Assembly (NCBI GenBank): GCA_029449235.1 | Contig: JANATG010000004.1 | Coordinates: 186,001 to 250,000 of the forward strand | Direction: 5' to 3' | Length of the DNA: 64,000 nucleotides | DNA from: Linnemannia schmuckeri | Lineage: Eukaryota; Mortierellomycota; Mortierellomycetes; Mortierellales; Mortierellaceae | Part shown: positions 11,625 through 23,388 of the stretch, piece by piece | How the letters are laid out: each line of letters opens with the position of its first letter | How positions within the stretch are numbered: position 1 is the first letter of the stretch | Program-made: the position numbers and the translations under genes | Notes under the pieces: generated by a model | Databases searched by the model: none | Told to the model about the DNA's origin: nothing | Seen by the model: the letters and a program-made list of their open reading frames with translations, nothing else

Positions 11625-12188
11625 TGCTGTGCGGTGTTGCGTGTTGTTGTTTCTGAATGTTCAGGGAAAGTGAGGTGCTGTGATTGTGTTGTAAAAGAGC
11701 TAAATCGACCACGTTGGTGTTTTTTTTGAGCAAGTAGGTTCTGACTTCTGATTGTCTGTGTCCCGTAGTTGACCTTGATAGTGAGTATGTGCTTGTTTTG
11801 TGTCCTGAAGAGGATGAGTCTACGCGTTGTCGCTGCTGTTGCTGTTGTTGCTGTTGTTGTTGTTGTTGTCGCTGTCGTTATTATGTTGTTAATGTTGTGC
11901 TGTTGTTGTGCTGTCGTTGGCTTGTGTTGGCAGTTGTGAAGAGTTGGACAAATCTGCAAGTGAAAGCACAGTGGATGACTGAGAACTTGCTGTCGGCTAG
12001 GAATCGGACAAGAGCGGAAAGAGACTCGACGATGATTGGAGGAGGGTTCCTTGAAATGAGAGAGGAAGAGAGAGGAGGGTGGAAGGAGTAAAAGATCCAA
12101 GATTAAATAGCAACGAGCCTCTTTTTTTTCTTTCAATCTTCGATTACGTGAATTAAGCACGTGATCATAGTGAAAGGAGTTCTAGGGC
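11625..12188. other. 5' flank of Pot1-like gene with CAA/CAG trinucleotide tract
   Basis: Upstream of the Pot1-like ATG. 11825-11880 is a GTT/GCT trinucleotide tract (CAA/CAG on the sense strand). The 179-residue minus frame over this interval is low-complexity Thr/Ala/Asn and shows no OB1 domain, so I treat it as 5' leader and promoter. Confidence 0.4.
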
Positions 12189-12486
12189 AATGGTCTAGCG
12201 GTGTACCGCAGTCGAGCTCCCTCTTGTCGACAACAACTTTCCAACATAACTGTATTCTATTTTATTTTCTTACTCTCTGTATTTATTTTGTCCGGTCTCC
12301 CTGTTTTATCTGTTAATTATTTTTTCCCAGTTTAGATGTAACCTTTGTACTTTTTTCGAAAGTATTTATTTTTATATCCTTTGAATGGCGGTGACTCCTG
12401 TAGGTGAGGAGTATTAGTTTACTGCACGCACTCCCACGACGCAATAAATTTCTTATAAACAAAAAAAAAAATGGTCTAGCGGTGTA
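12189..12486 (+). mobile_element. ~265-bp retroposed insertion flanked by 17-bp target duplication
   Basis: AATGGTCTAGCGGTGTA occurs at 12189-12205 and again at 12470-12486. Between them is a 265-bp sequence that ends with AATAAA followed by a 10-A tail and contains a small hairpin (ACTCCT...AGGAGT). Direct repeats plus a terminal poly(A) are the signature of target-primed reverse transcription, so this is a SINE or a very short LINE 3' end. It is not similar to the LINE copies elsewhere in the window. Confidence 0.7.
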
Positions 12487-12919
12487 GCAAGTCCATGGTA
12501 TTACCCATGTACTGCGTGGGACAAGCGATTTCTTGAGCCTTCTTTGTCGTTTCAACTGATAAAACAAGCCAAGTTAACAACAACAATAACTACAACAACG
12601 TACTTCCAGGTTCAAAAGAAGCAAATAAACATTGACCCTACTTGCTACCTGCAATCCTTTCTTTCTATGTTAGGAAGTCTCTCACTCTGCATCACTCTCC
12701 TTCTTTTTCCCTGAAGTGCCTTCGCGCCTGTTTGGTGATTTTTTTTATGAAGAGGGAGGAAGAAGGATAGAAACAAGCAGTAAGACAGCGCCAAAGGGAA
12801 AGGAAAGTAAGAGGGGAATGGTGCCCTACTGGATAAGAACTTGATCGATTTTTGATAGTACTTCTAAAATCTTCTACTGATCCTACAAAAAAATATCATC
12901 TCTTGTCATCACTTTATTT
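12487..12919. other. Intergenic, no gene recognised
   Basis: Downstream flank of the third monooxygenase locus (minus strand). No conserved frame or RNA gene found. Confidence 0.4.
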
Positions 12920-14916
12920 TCACGGCTCCTTTTCAACCCATTTTCGCCGTTCAAACATCTCCCTGGCTTTCAAATAACTGCTCTGCACCATAGGCTCAAC
13001 AGCTCCAGTTCCTTTCCCTTCCATATATGACCCTGGCAAAAATGCAACAAGCGGTCGAATCTGCGTCCGTCTATTTACTGCAAACACCTGTCGCCATATC
13101 CTGTAGGGCGTCGTCCTTGCAACAAAACGAGCCACTGCTCCTAACAGCCCGCGTTCACTGATTTTGTTGAGTGACTGGCTGGACTGGAGTTCCTCTAGTG
13201 CTAATGGATATCGTTCTGTCCAGTATGTGGAGAATATAGCGGTCGTGTCCTTGACGGATAGTGTTGACGACGGGAGAGTATAGATGAGATTGGCCAGTGC
13301 GACAGCATCGTGCATCGCCAACACAGCAGCTAAAATACACAGAGGAAAAAGGGGAATTAGTGAGCATGCGTGGATGTGAAAATGGTGCAGAGCTTCTACT
13401 TTTTGGTACAGTGCAAGCATTTAATTACAAACCTCGTCCTCCAGCAGGATTGACCTTGTGGGCAGCTACGTGAGAGGCAACAAAGATCAGTCAGAAATAA
13501 ATGAGTTGTCGGTTTCGGTGAAAGTGTCTCTAGCATTTACATCATTCCTCCACTGTCGCCACAGATTGCTTACCATCGCCGAGGAGGACAGTCCGTCCAG
13601 AGTACCAAGTCTCAAATACCTCCTCCTCCAATATGACCTTAGACATCAACTCCTTCGGCGTCAAGTCCATCAGGTCGCCCAATGTCATCTCCTTACTTCC
13701 GCCAGTAATAGCAATTCCGCGAGTCTCGTCACACATGGTCTGTACAGCAAGGGGGCCCCATCCTGTGTTCTCTGTGTTCAGCCTCTGGTTTTCTATATCC
13801 GCACTTGATGTTTTGTCCAGGTGTCTTATCACCTTCCATGTTGCTGTGTTCTGTGCAGTGGTAGAGATAATTACCTAATTAATTCATGCAAAAAGAATCA
13901 TTGCGATGTCAGTATCGGATGAAGGCAAGAGCATCGATCAGCGTGAACTTGACATGTACAATTATTGCTACCCACAGTGTAAGGTCGTCTATCTCCCAGG
14001 ACAGCATAAGGCTCGCACATGGAACTCTTGAGCTGTGAAAATTCCGCCGAATCGAGAGCCCGCGTCTGACCCACCAGGCACACAGTTCGAAAGGGCAATT
14101 GCTCGCTGTCTCCCTTACACAACTTCCCCTTGTTTTTCAAGCGATCAAAGAGTCTTTGTCGGACTGTGCTGCGTGCTCCATCGGCTCCGACAAGAATATC
14201 GCCCTTGTAAGTTGAGCCGTCTGACATCTTGATGATGATCCCGTCATTCGCCTCCAGTTTCGTCAGCATGCGCTTGCACCTGTGTATCCGTTCTGGAGGT
14301 ATCTGGCGGAGGAGGAGGTCGTAGAGTGCAGGACGTGCCACCATGTATTCCTTGTGTCCAGTTCTGATTACACAAAACCAGAAAACAAATGTGTTAATGA
14401 AAGGCAAGTCAATGACATGTCGATGTACTATGGGAATAATAGGTAGATAGATAGACAGAGATGGCCTACAGGTGCTCGAGGTCTGAGAAATCGAGGGTGT
14501 AATTAAGTTCCCGTTTTTCGTTGTAGACATGGAATTCTGCTACGGTCTTTGCGATCTCTATAAGTTCTATGTCCAGACCTAACTGAGCGAACAGGGGGAT
14601 GATCTACCCTCCAATCGGTATTGACGATCCTATGAAGAAAGACGATCATATATTGTCAATCACTGCTGGGAAGTAGCATAGTCCGAGAGACGGGTTCTGT
14701 CTGTCAGTCGCGTAAGTGAGTGAAACACAGCAGGGGTGATACAGAACACTGCATCACAAGCGGGAGAAGGGCGAAGGAAGTATCTAATTGTCTCACTGTG
14801 GGCGACCTTTCGAAGATGTTGAACGATATGCCCGCCCTGTGGAGGAGGATTCCTAGCAAGAGACCTCCTAGTCCTGCTCCGACGATCATTACCGTCGGTT
14901 TCTTTTCTGCATTCAT
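12920..14916 (-). pseudogene. FAD monooxygenase type A pseudogene (stop codon and lost donor)
   Basis: Third type A locus, most divergent. The exon equivalents are 14784-14916, 14470-14629, 13976-14363, 13574-13874, 13433-13465 and 12920-13329, which would join in frame to about 474 aa. Two defects are visible. A TAG at 14604-14606 lies in exon 2 where the sister at 463-2498 has CAG. The first donor reads G|AT at 14783-14782 where paralogs have G|GT. Everything else is open: MIVGAGLGGLLLG, VGADGARSTVRQ, and LLGD + AAHKVNPAGGRG with A-A-H in place of A-C-H. The C-terminal tail is unlike the other type A genes. Inactivation appears recent, or one or both changes could be sequencing errors. Confidence 0.8.
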
Positions 14917-15447
14917 CCGAGGCTTGTTGTTGATTCGCGGGAGAGAGATGGAGGGAAGGAGATCAGAGGAAGAAGAAAAATGAAGTTTGGTAATGATTCT
15001 CCAAGTCGAATGATCAGAGGCGGGTAGAAGGGATGTCGGAGGAATGGGGGTGTGAGGATGTTTGATTGAGAGGGGGGATCAAGAGGAAGAGTAAAGAAAA
15101 AGGAAGGAGAGTATACGGAGAAGGAGAAGGAGATTCACAGAGAGGGCGTGATGAGAAAAGCTAGAGGACAAAGAGTCTGGAGTGGTGGGTGTTGTTCCCA
15201 CAGGCCGCCTCTTTCATGTTATGGATGTGTGTGTGTATGTGTCCAATGTGCAAGCGTGGCAAGAAACTAAAAAAATAGAGAAGAGAGAAAAGAGGGTCCT
15301 TTGTACAGTACACCGACCATCGTGCTGTGGCTCACATCCACTTCTCTCTTGTCTTTCCTTCACGAAAAACAACTGAGGAATGAAAGAAAAAAGAGCACTT
15401 TATTTCTCCCAACCAAATGATGTGAATTCCCTCCCTTGTAGGACACC
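14917..15447. other. Intergenic between type A pseudogene and first type B gene
   Basis: Upstream of the pseudogene start. It is purine-rich on the plus strand, as in other upstream regions of the array. No gene seen. Confidence 0.4.
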
Positions 15448-17597
15448 TCATACAGCCTTACTTGTTTGCACCGCCACCTGCACCTCCTCCTTCTTCTCCT
15501 CGAAACTGCCCACAACTTTTGTCTTCTCCTCCTCAACAGGGGCCCTGGCCGACAAACTGGGCTGGAAAAAGGGTCGTATCGATCCCTTGTCCTCCTGAGG
15601 GGGCAAGTAGGCCACGCTGGGTCTGTTGCTCAACACCCGGAGCTCGGCCTTACGCATCGCCCATGCTGGAATACGCTTTGCTATATATCGCACCATCTTT
15701 GCCGCCATCGTCTATTGTGAACAATGAGATAGTAAGAAGGAAGACAAGTGTCAGACGTCAGTTGAGGTCGCCCAAGCAATGTCGAGCGAAGTAAAACTGC
15801 AGACTAATCTCCGGATTATGGATATTTCGACTTACCGGTCCAGCCATGGTCCTTAGAACGGCGCTGCTGCTGTATGCTTTCTTCACCCAGTCAATGCGCT
15901 CCCTCTTGTAAGCTCTGAAAGCACCCTCGATCTCGTCGGCGATGGGGTGAAAGGGAAGTCCGTTGATCAAGTTTGCCAAAACAATTGCATCGTGCATTGC
16001 ATTTGCAGCACCGACGCCTCCTGAAGGGTTGAACTATTACATGTAGAGGAAGGGAACAACAGGCATGTAAGTGGCTAGATTCATGGGGGAAAAGAGACCT
16101 TTTTGAAACAAAGCTGGTGGTACCTTGTGGCATGCTATTTGGGACAAGGAAAAGGAGAGAAGAAGAAAAGCGACACCGTATCAGAAAGGAGTAGGTGACA
16201 CGAGCAAGCCACGGCCATAACTACAACATTCTTGTTATGAGAACCTACCATCGCCAATGAGGACGGTGCGGCAGTCGAACCAAGTATCGAACACCTTCTC
16301 CTCAAGCATGACCTTAGAAATCAAATCCTTAGGCGTCCAGTCGAAGATATCTCCCATGGTGACCCCCTTTTCACTACCGCTGATGACTGGGAAGTCCCTG
16401 ACCTGTTCACACATGGCTTGAGCTGCTTCGGGTCCCCATTCTGAATTACGAAATGCGTCGTTGTCCTTGCTACTTTCCATATCGAGAAACTGCATGACAA
16501 TGAAGCACACGGAGCGCTGAGCCGTTGTAAACGTCTTCCACTAGTTGAGAAGAAGAAATAGTCAACATTTTGTCGATGAATCTATGAAAGGAAGAAAAAC
16601 CAACTCGGAAAAATATCAACTTACGGCATAGGGCTTGTTCGTGCCGACAGCGGTACGGAACTGACAATCTGGAAGCTCGATATCTGGGAACTCTTCTGCA
16701 GTTAATGGTCTAGTCTGACCCACAAGACAGACGGTGCTGAACGGAAGTGGTAATCCATCGCCAGTAGGCAGTCTCTTCTCCTTCTTCAGTTTCTCATAGA
16801 GCCCCTGACGAACGGCACTATAGGCGCCATCTGCTCCAACGAGGATGTCTCCCTCTGCCTCTGTCCCGTCACTGAATCGAAGAAGGACCCCATTGCCGCC
16901 CTGGTCCATTGACAGGACCTTCTTGCCCAAGTGAAGGTGCTCCTGGGGAATCTGGCGGAGGAGAATGTCGTACAACTTGGGACGAGCAACAATGTAGCCC
17001 TCGGCGCCGAAACTAAGCAGGAGAGACAAAGTATGGAGAGGACAGTCAGTACGCTGTGAAAAACACAAACAAATCCACTTTCACAGTTGCCTGACAATGG
17101 TTTGTAACCTACAGTTCCTCGTGCCCATGGAATTGGATCATGTACTCCAGTTGACGTTGTTCGTTGCAGATCTTCATGGTAGAGACGGGTTTGGAAACCG
17201 AAACGAACTCGTCGTAGATGCCACACTGCTTAAACATAGGAGCAGTCGTGGCATTAAAGTACATCGCCGAGCCTAAGGGAAAAGAGAAAAGAGAAAACAG
17301 AAACGATTAGTGTGTGTCAGATTTCAAGAGACATGAATGAGACAAATAAAGTCTGTTCAACAGTGGAGCGTTATTTAGTGATCCGTGTAGTGACAGGCAC
17401 AGAAACATAGGGCATCACATACCAAGAGGTTTAACTTCAAGGGCACGCTCGTAGATCTCGAAGGGGATACCAGCCTTGTGCAAAAGCATACCCAAGGAAA
17501 GTCCAGCCAGACCTGCGCCGACGATGAGAACCTTAGGCCGCTTCGCATACATAATCGAGCGGTCGTGCTGAAAAGTAACAGCCGGGTTGATCTCCAT
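15448..17597 (-). CDS. FAD-dependent monooxygenase, type B paralog (495 aa, 7 exons)
   Basis: First type B member, separated from the other type B genes by 24 kb. Exons: 17423-17597, 17113-17272, 16625-17012, 16249-16540, 16124-16134, 15836-16033 and 15448-15711. Type B has a 20-residue leader (MEINPAVTFQHDRSIMYAKR) before VLIVGAGLAGLSLG. The DG motif VGADGAYSAVRQ lies near residue 173 and the GD motif near 337. Exon 5 is 11 nt, CATGCCACAAG, giving A-C-H-K when joined to the G that ends exon 4. FNPSGGVG and AMHDAIVLANLING follow. The C-terminal tail is the longest of the family, Lys/Glu-rich after QPSLSARAPVEEE, ending SKAV. The ATG at 17597 is conserved across type B. Confidence 0.92.
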
Positions 17598-18600
17598 GGC
17601 GTTCCTGATTAGTCTGATTAGTGAATGTCGGAATGAGAGAGTTGTTGAATGTCAGACGAGAGATGTACAGGTATGAGAAAAGGATGGAGGAGGATGAGGG
17701 GCTAAAAGGTGAGAGTGAAGTGGAAAGAAAAAGAGAAGAGTCGGAAACAAAGTACTGTAGCTCTCCTCTTTTGTCCTCCCCTCCTTCCTTCCCTCGTGTA
17801 AACACCATCTTTGTAAGCCCCATCTGTCATCGGCCCTTTGTCCCTCCGTCCATTGAGCATCTTTTTCATCTCTACACTGCATGACAAAACTCTCAAAACA
17901 AACTACCCTCCTTTGAAGGTAGTACATTCACTGTGCCGTGCCTTGTCAAACGTTGCATGTGTCCACCTGCATGAGAGACAGAGAATGAGAAACCACCTTG
18001 TCTGGTCTCGAAATTAGCCCTCCTGAAGGTACTAAAAAAGAAGTACATAAGAACAGAAGGTTCAGGACAACGGCGTGAGGTTAACGAGGAAGAGGGATCT
18101 GGGAAAAGGATGGGATGATGGACTTTACGCTTGTGGTGGATACATAAGGGGAAGCACACACTGTTGATATCTGTTGTGCCTAAACTCAATGGCAAAGAAG
18201 CACCTGTAAGCAATGATCAACATCCGCTTTTTTGTCAAGGGTCATTCAGGATACAGGCAAACCGAATTTAGGCTGAACTCTAACGGTAACAAGAAAAGGA
18301 CGCTCTCTTTCTCTGTTTGGGCGGATACTGAAAAAGTGAACTCTGCCTGGATCAAATCAATGCATGGGGACGGGGATAGGAAGAGAAACGCAAGAGTTGG
18401 GCGGAACGAGCGATCGCGGGCGAAAAGAGAGCGGAGGAGAATGATTCGATGTCCTATGTGAGGGGAACATAGGCGCCGACAACGGGTGCGTTCAATTAGA
18501 CGACGCACAAGTGAAAAAAAATGATAGAAAAAGATGAAAGCAAGGTCGAACAGAGTACAAATAGACATTAATTTTCTTCTGAAAATCTCAGATGCCGACA
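17598..18600. other. 5' flank of type B gene, no further gene seen
   Basis: Upstream of the type B ATG at 17597. The proximal part is pyrimidine-rich on the sense strand. Open frames in both orientations are short, basic and without recognisable domains. Confidence 0.4.
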
Positions 18601-18669
18601 TCACTACCGTAGAAGAGCCTTGCCTTTTTGAGAGTCTTGCCTTTTTGAGAGTCTCATGTTCTGAATACT

Positions 18670-19640
18670 ACGAACCATGTCTTGCTTGATATACATTCCA
18701 TGCGTCCCCCGGACTGGAGTCTCGCGCCACTGCCTACGGTCCTTGATGGATTTTATGGTCTTCAACTCAAGAAAATACTTCGTCTTGACCTCCTGCTTGC
18801 ATATTAACTTGTTTTTGGGCCTCAAAAGGAATCAATTCTCGATAGATTATCGAAATGGTTGCGACGATAGATTGAGCAGAGGCGAATCATACTTTGTCTT
18901 GTACTTTGGGCGACATTGGGACGAACTTCATCCAAAGGCCATTCTGGGGCAGTCAGTGGCAGAGCAGCGTATTTTCGTGGGCCTCGAGGGTGCAATACTT
19001 TGGCGCAGTCGTCATAGACAAGATAGCTAGCCGCAATCTACCTGATGCTGAGATACGAACAAAAGATGACCACATCCTGAGAGAAAATGTTAGCGTAACC
19101 TAGCAAGCTGATCTGTATGTTTGCCAATATTACAACAATTATTAAATGGTATTAGTTAAGACACTAACAAGGGAAAACATTCATCATCATTGAGGACTCT
19201 TTGATCATAAGGGTACAAAAGCAAACGAACAACACTTTACATTTGGCTTAATTATGCCAAAGCACACCTGGCCATGGCAGCTACACCTTTTAAGCCCAAC
19301 ATACTCTACAGCGATACCATCCTAACGCAAGGAGGTTGGATGAATCATCAAGGCGCTTCTGGCACACCCCCCCCCCCGATAGAGAGTGAATTTCAGGACA
19401 ACATGTTTCATGCCGAGTTTTACGCTGCCTGCCGCATAATAATGAACAATGGAAGAGCAAACATGGACATCGAGCTTAACTGCGACAATACGTCCGTCTG
19501 CACTGTTTTGAATGTCCGTGGGTTTAGATGCCCATGTAAACAGCCTCCGCAAATGCATGACCTCTTAATGGAGCTCCTGATATGGATCAAAGCACTAAAT
19601 CAAACTTCGTGTTTTCTGAATTCCATCCAAGAGTAATCCC
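18670..19640 (+). mobile_element. Possible retroelement RNase H-like relic
   Basis: The plus-strand frame 19274-19636 contains ILYSDTILTQGGWMNHQG, then FHAEFYAACRIIMNN and LNCDNTSVCTVLNVRGF. These resemble the D...E...D blocks of reverse-transcriptase-linked RNase H (YTDAS / E-x-YA / CDNT-V). The first acidic residue sits in YSDT. Neighbouring frames at 18677-19103 are broken. A 10-C run at about 19369-19378 interrupts the sequence. Similarity is weak and by eye only; DIRS- or Ty3-type origin is a guess. Confidence 0.3.
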
Positions 19641-20070
19641 GCGGACTGTCATTCGAGGTGTAGTGCTAGCAGCACTTTACAATAAACATACTAAAAGTGA
19701 AAAAGGCGGATTTTCAGTACTCTGGCTTCAAGCGCCATGCAAAAAGCAGTACAAAAAAAATGGATAACACAAATACCATTTTCGACATCCTCCAAGAGAC
19801 ACCGCCGGCTTTGCACGATAATTGATATCCTTGCCTGAACATGGTCGGAAAAGGCATGTTTCAATACGAATGAATGGAGTCCTCCTATTCTCTCCAACAA
19901 TGTCAACCGTTTCCGCCCTGCAAGCACTCTAGCAGACGCACATCAGCCGCGCAAAGATCAACGGGCGGATCCTGGAATCGCACTTTATATGCCGTCAGCG
20001 AGGCACCGCACAACAGCTCTTCTTAAGTCCTCCGCTGGATATCAAGGTACTCATGCTGTTGTTCGAAGGC

Positions 20071-20768
20071 CTAGCGACGTTGTCCTGCGAGGGTACTCTG
20101 GAGATTGGTGTTTTGTTGAACTTGAGCGGTGGTGAAGGTCTGCAAGGATTTCATATGGTGCTCGTCCATTGAAACCATGAAATTGGTGTGTTGGGCTGTC
20201 GTGTGCTGGGTGAACCTCTCCAAGAAAATTCGATGATGCTCAATCATTTTTGTCTCCAGGAGCCGCCCAATAGTAGAATCTGCCAGAGCCGTTGATGTAG
20301 GAACACGTGAAACAATGGTGTTGCCGCTTGGGATGCCGTCGCTAGAGTCGGATGAACGCAAAGGTAAAGCTTCCTCTGGAACAGGGACCGGAATATCGAC
20401 CTGCATCGTTGTCTTGAGTGCCTTGAGCGCGGTGTCTCTCGCAACCATGCAGAGCTGATAGTGACTTTATAGGGATTAGTTAAGGGTAAAGGTCGACCCG
20501 TAGTAGCAGACGAAATCCATGCCCTTGGCGCTTTGTCGATTGAACGTAGTTGGTTGATCGGTATGTTTGCAAATGAATGCGATGGGGTGATCTGCATGTT
20601 ATGATCCAATATGGTTCTTCTGAGACTTGGATAATGACCGACCGACGACAAGAAGACCTTGACCACAATCGTAGTATGAACAAGCGCTTCCGCGAGGCAT
20701 GCCGGAAGAAAGGCTGCTGAAAGGGCATTTGAGTGGGATGGGCTAGGAAGAAGGTGGAGAAAGTACAA
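20071..20768 (-). CDS. Hypothetical two-exon protein with coiled-coil-like tail
   Basis: The minus-strand frame 20071-20448 (MVARDTALKALKTTMQVD...) is 125 aa of normal complexity, with a Glu/Gln/His-rich helical C-terminus. An acceptor-like ATCAG precedes it at about 20466, with a TTAACTAAT branch-point-like sequence. The frame upstream of it (from about 20598, MQITPSHSFANIPINQ...) could be a first exon. Not recognised. Exon borders are uncertain, and it may be a relic. Confidence 0.3.
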
Positions 20769-21109
20769 AGAGATGGAGTTTTTTCTGTTTGCGGATATTT
20801 ATGTGCCTCTTTTTATGAAAACAGACGGAGAGAGTCAAAGGTTGCAAGGGTGGGGCGGTGTCACGTGTCCCAATGAGTTACAGGGCGTAGAAGCCATGTA
20901 CTGAATGCAGTGTATTGTATGGTATTGTACTGCATGGTCAAACTTCAGTACCACCCATGTATTGCAAATATTAAAAAAAAAAAAGAAACCCTAAAAAGGT
21001 CCAGTATGTGTTGTTTTATTGTTTTTCAAGATTTTCAGTACATCCCTATCCTCTCCATTACTAAATAGTTCTCAATCATCTGATGTAAGTAAAGGAATGG
21101 GATAGACAA

Positions 21110-21594
21110 ATTTCCTTGGAACAAATCTTTGTAGTCTAGTGCTTAACCTCAGCAAATCGTAGCTAGAAGGCTAAAGTCGTCTGCAATGGATTCGTTTCTT
21201 CCACTATTTGAAATTAACATTAGTAGGAATCTCACAAAGCCGTTCCGCTCTGCAAGGTCAACCTCTTGTAATATGATTCAGGACTTGAAGATCGGTCTAT
21301 TCATATTCAAGTAAAAATCGGAAAAGGCGGTAATCGTCGCATTATAACACGGGTTCAGACGGAAAAGCGTTCAGCCATAACCCAACGGATGATAGCTTCG
21401 GGCCATTGCTTGCTCAGCAAGAGCAGGCCCAAATACTAATTATCCAAATGAACGGTTGCTCACGTACCAAGTTCAGTTACTTTTGCAACAATATCAGTAG
21501 GGTAAAACTATATCTGTGTCACAACGGTCTAAACCCAGCTCATGTTCCCTATTAGCGGATGAACAATCCAACGCTTACTGAATTCTGCTTGAGT

Positions 21595-21630
<36 letters not shown>

Positions 21631-21705
21631 AACGTCGCTATAAACGCTTGGCTACCACAGCCCAGTTATCCCTGCCTTAAGAAAAGTCGAACCTCGTTTT
21701 AGTTT
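21110..21705 (-). pseudogene. Degenerate 3' end of large-subunit (25S/28S) rRNA
   Basis: On the minus strand this reads as the last ~590 nt of LSU rRNA with many substitutions. Landmarks: GGGATAACTGG; the block around GATCCTTCGATGTCGGCTC (about 21630-21605); TTGGATTGTTCATCCGCTAA; GAGCTGGGTTTAGACCGT; TTTTACCCTACTGAT; and near the end ACGATTTGCTGAGGTTAAGC. These correspond to well-known conserved LSU segments. Divergence within normally invariant positions shows it is not a functional rRNA gene, and no other rDNA parts flank it. Confidence 0.8.
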
Positions 21706-22330
21706 CATGGGTTGTATCATCTCTATACCATCACTGCTCCACCAATGCGCCACCACTGCGCCATCGACTGCGCCATGTAAACTAGACACCTAGAATACCT
21801 CTGCCCTTTCTTAACACCATTGATTACCTTACAGCACCACCGTCGTCTTGTTCATCCTCTATATTTCGTTCCTTCTTATTTCCTTCTTACCTTATTCCTC
21901 CTTTGTTATCGCACCTTCTTGTAACCTTATCATCGCCATCCCCGTCATCATCCCTGTCACGCTTGTCATGCTTTTCATTGTTATGATTAAGATTTCCGCA
22001 CACACCCCCTCGATTTACATGAGATTCGCTCAAGGACTGCCAGCAATCTTAGCCTTAGAGACCTCGCGTCCTGTGCGTGTGTCAGAAGCATAGCAGCGAA
22101 TCACTGCTATTTTTTGACCCCCTTTGTTGTAACTCTCTCTCTCTCTCTAACCTTGATCCTTTCTATAATTTTCTTTGCTGCTTTCTTCCTTCGCCCTTGA
22201 TCTCCCCCTTCTTTTTTGATGCCTTCTCTCTGCCATTGATCTCCTTATTTTTTACTGCTTTTGTACTCAACCCCTGATCTTTTTCTTTTTTAACCCGTCA
22301 GTCTTTCCTATCACTTACATTTCACTCTTA

Positions 22331-22438
22331 ATGAACAGTCAATCGTCAAGTCTTCTATCTACGTATGATAGGAGGGGCCAACGCCAAAAGATTAAAAGGT
22401 AACGCTGTCATGAACGCTTGGCTGCCACAAGTCAGGTA
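22331..22438 (-). pseudogene. LSU rRNA 3'-region fragment, partial copy
   Basis: Minus-strand fragment of about 100 nt equivalent to 21560-21665, covering the segment from the GCTTGTGGC-type block through the CTTCCTATCAT block and beyond, with about 80% identity by eye. It is embedded in a CT-rich tract with CCCTTGATC-like phrases. Confidence 0.65.
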
Positions 22439-22660
22439 GTTATTATAGTTTGCCTTTGAATTTTGTATTCTTCCCTTTCTCAGTGTGCCTCTGATCTTTC
22501 CCGTGTCCCCGCCCTCAACCTTTTCCATGCCTTGTTTTTTCTTCACCCCCTAGATCTCTATCCCTTATACTTTTTCATCCCTTGAGCTCTTTTATTCCTT
22601 TGATTTTTGCTACCCCGTCTTTTTCTGTCCTTTATCTTTTTTTCACTTTTAGCTCCCTCT

Positions 22661-22770
22661 ATTAGTGAGCGAACAATCTATTCTAATTGAATTCAGCTTC
22701 AGAATGCTATGAAGAGAGACCTCGAGGATCAAAGCAACGTCTCTATGAACCCTTGGCTGCCACAAGTCAG
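22661..22770 (-). pseudogene. LSU rRNA 3'-region fragment, partial copy
   Basis: Same rRNA segment as the fragments at 21560-21665 and 22331-22438, same orientation, independently diverged. The repeated spacing with CT-rich DNA between suggests local duplication of one rDNA-derived module. Confidence 0.65.
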
Positions 22771-23388
22771 CTTGACGGCTCCTGATCTTTTGATCTATCT
22801 GATTTTTTTAGTGTGCCCGAAATCGTTCTCATTTCTGGTCCAACTGGAATGGTGCCCCATGAATATTTATCTCATTCTTAGCTCGAATGAGAGTGGTTTT
22901 CTCCTGATCCACTTTCTCCCTCCATGCTCAAATGGTTTGATTTCTTTCTATGTCAGCCATGTTTTTCTTATGACCATCTTCGCGTATATAAAGAAAGCGC
23001 ATCTACCCAGCTGTCCAGTATACATACACATTTGATCCCAAGCATCGCAACCACCATCACAAGCGCCACCGTACGAGCAATCTCCCTGCGTAACCCTCAA
23101 AAGAGTGCCACAGACTCCTGTTAAGAAATCACTGGAACACATCCAAGCAGACCGGTACAACCCACATACGCTTCTGCGCATTATCCACACTCTCGTAAGG
23201 CCACATGCAGCTGAGATCTTTCTAAGGGTAGAAGCAATACTCGTACCTGACCAGTATCGTTACACTTGACACACAAAAAAATCACTGATCATCGTAAAAA
23301 CTTGTCCCGTTCCATTTCCCATCGCCTCTTAAGCAACTGTAAACTTGTCGTATTCAAAACAAGGAATATTCTTGTCATCTCTTACTTC
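22771..23388. promoter_or_regulatory. 5' region of secreted-protein gene with TATA-like box
   Basis: TATATAAA at 22985-22992 lies about 400 bp upstream of the ATG at 23389. That is far for a core promoter, so either a 5' UTR intron is present or the box is coincidental. CAACCACCATCAC and similar leader-like sequence follows it. Confidence 0.35.

Noticed and set aside
11621..12160. 179-residue minus frame upstream of the Pot1-like gene, considered as the missing OB1
   Set aside because: Thr/Ala/Asn low-complexity driven by a CAA/CAG tract, with no OB-fold pattern; more likely 5' leader.
12181..12560. tRNA-like A box (TGGTCTAGCGG) occurring twice
   Set aside because: No B box at proper distance and no acceptor or T stem could be formed. 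The repeat is better explained as a target-site duplication around a retroposed insert.
21560..22770. Short protein frames on the plus strand resembling a conserved peptide (IGRADIEGSKSNV-like)
   Set aside because: This is the well-known antisense translation of LSU rRNA, often mis-annotated as a protein. The DNA is rRNA-derived.
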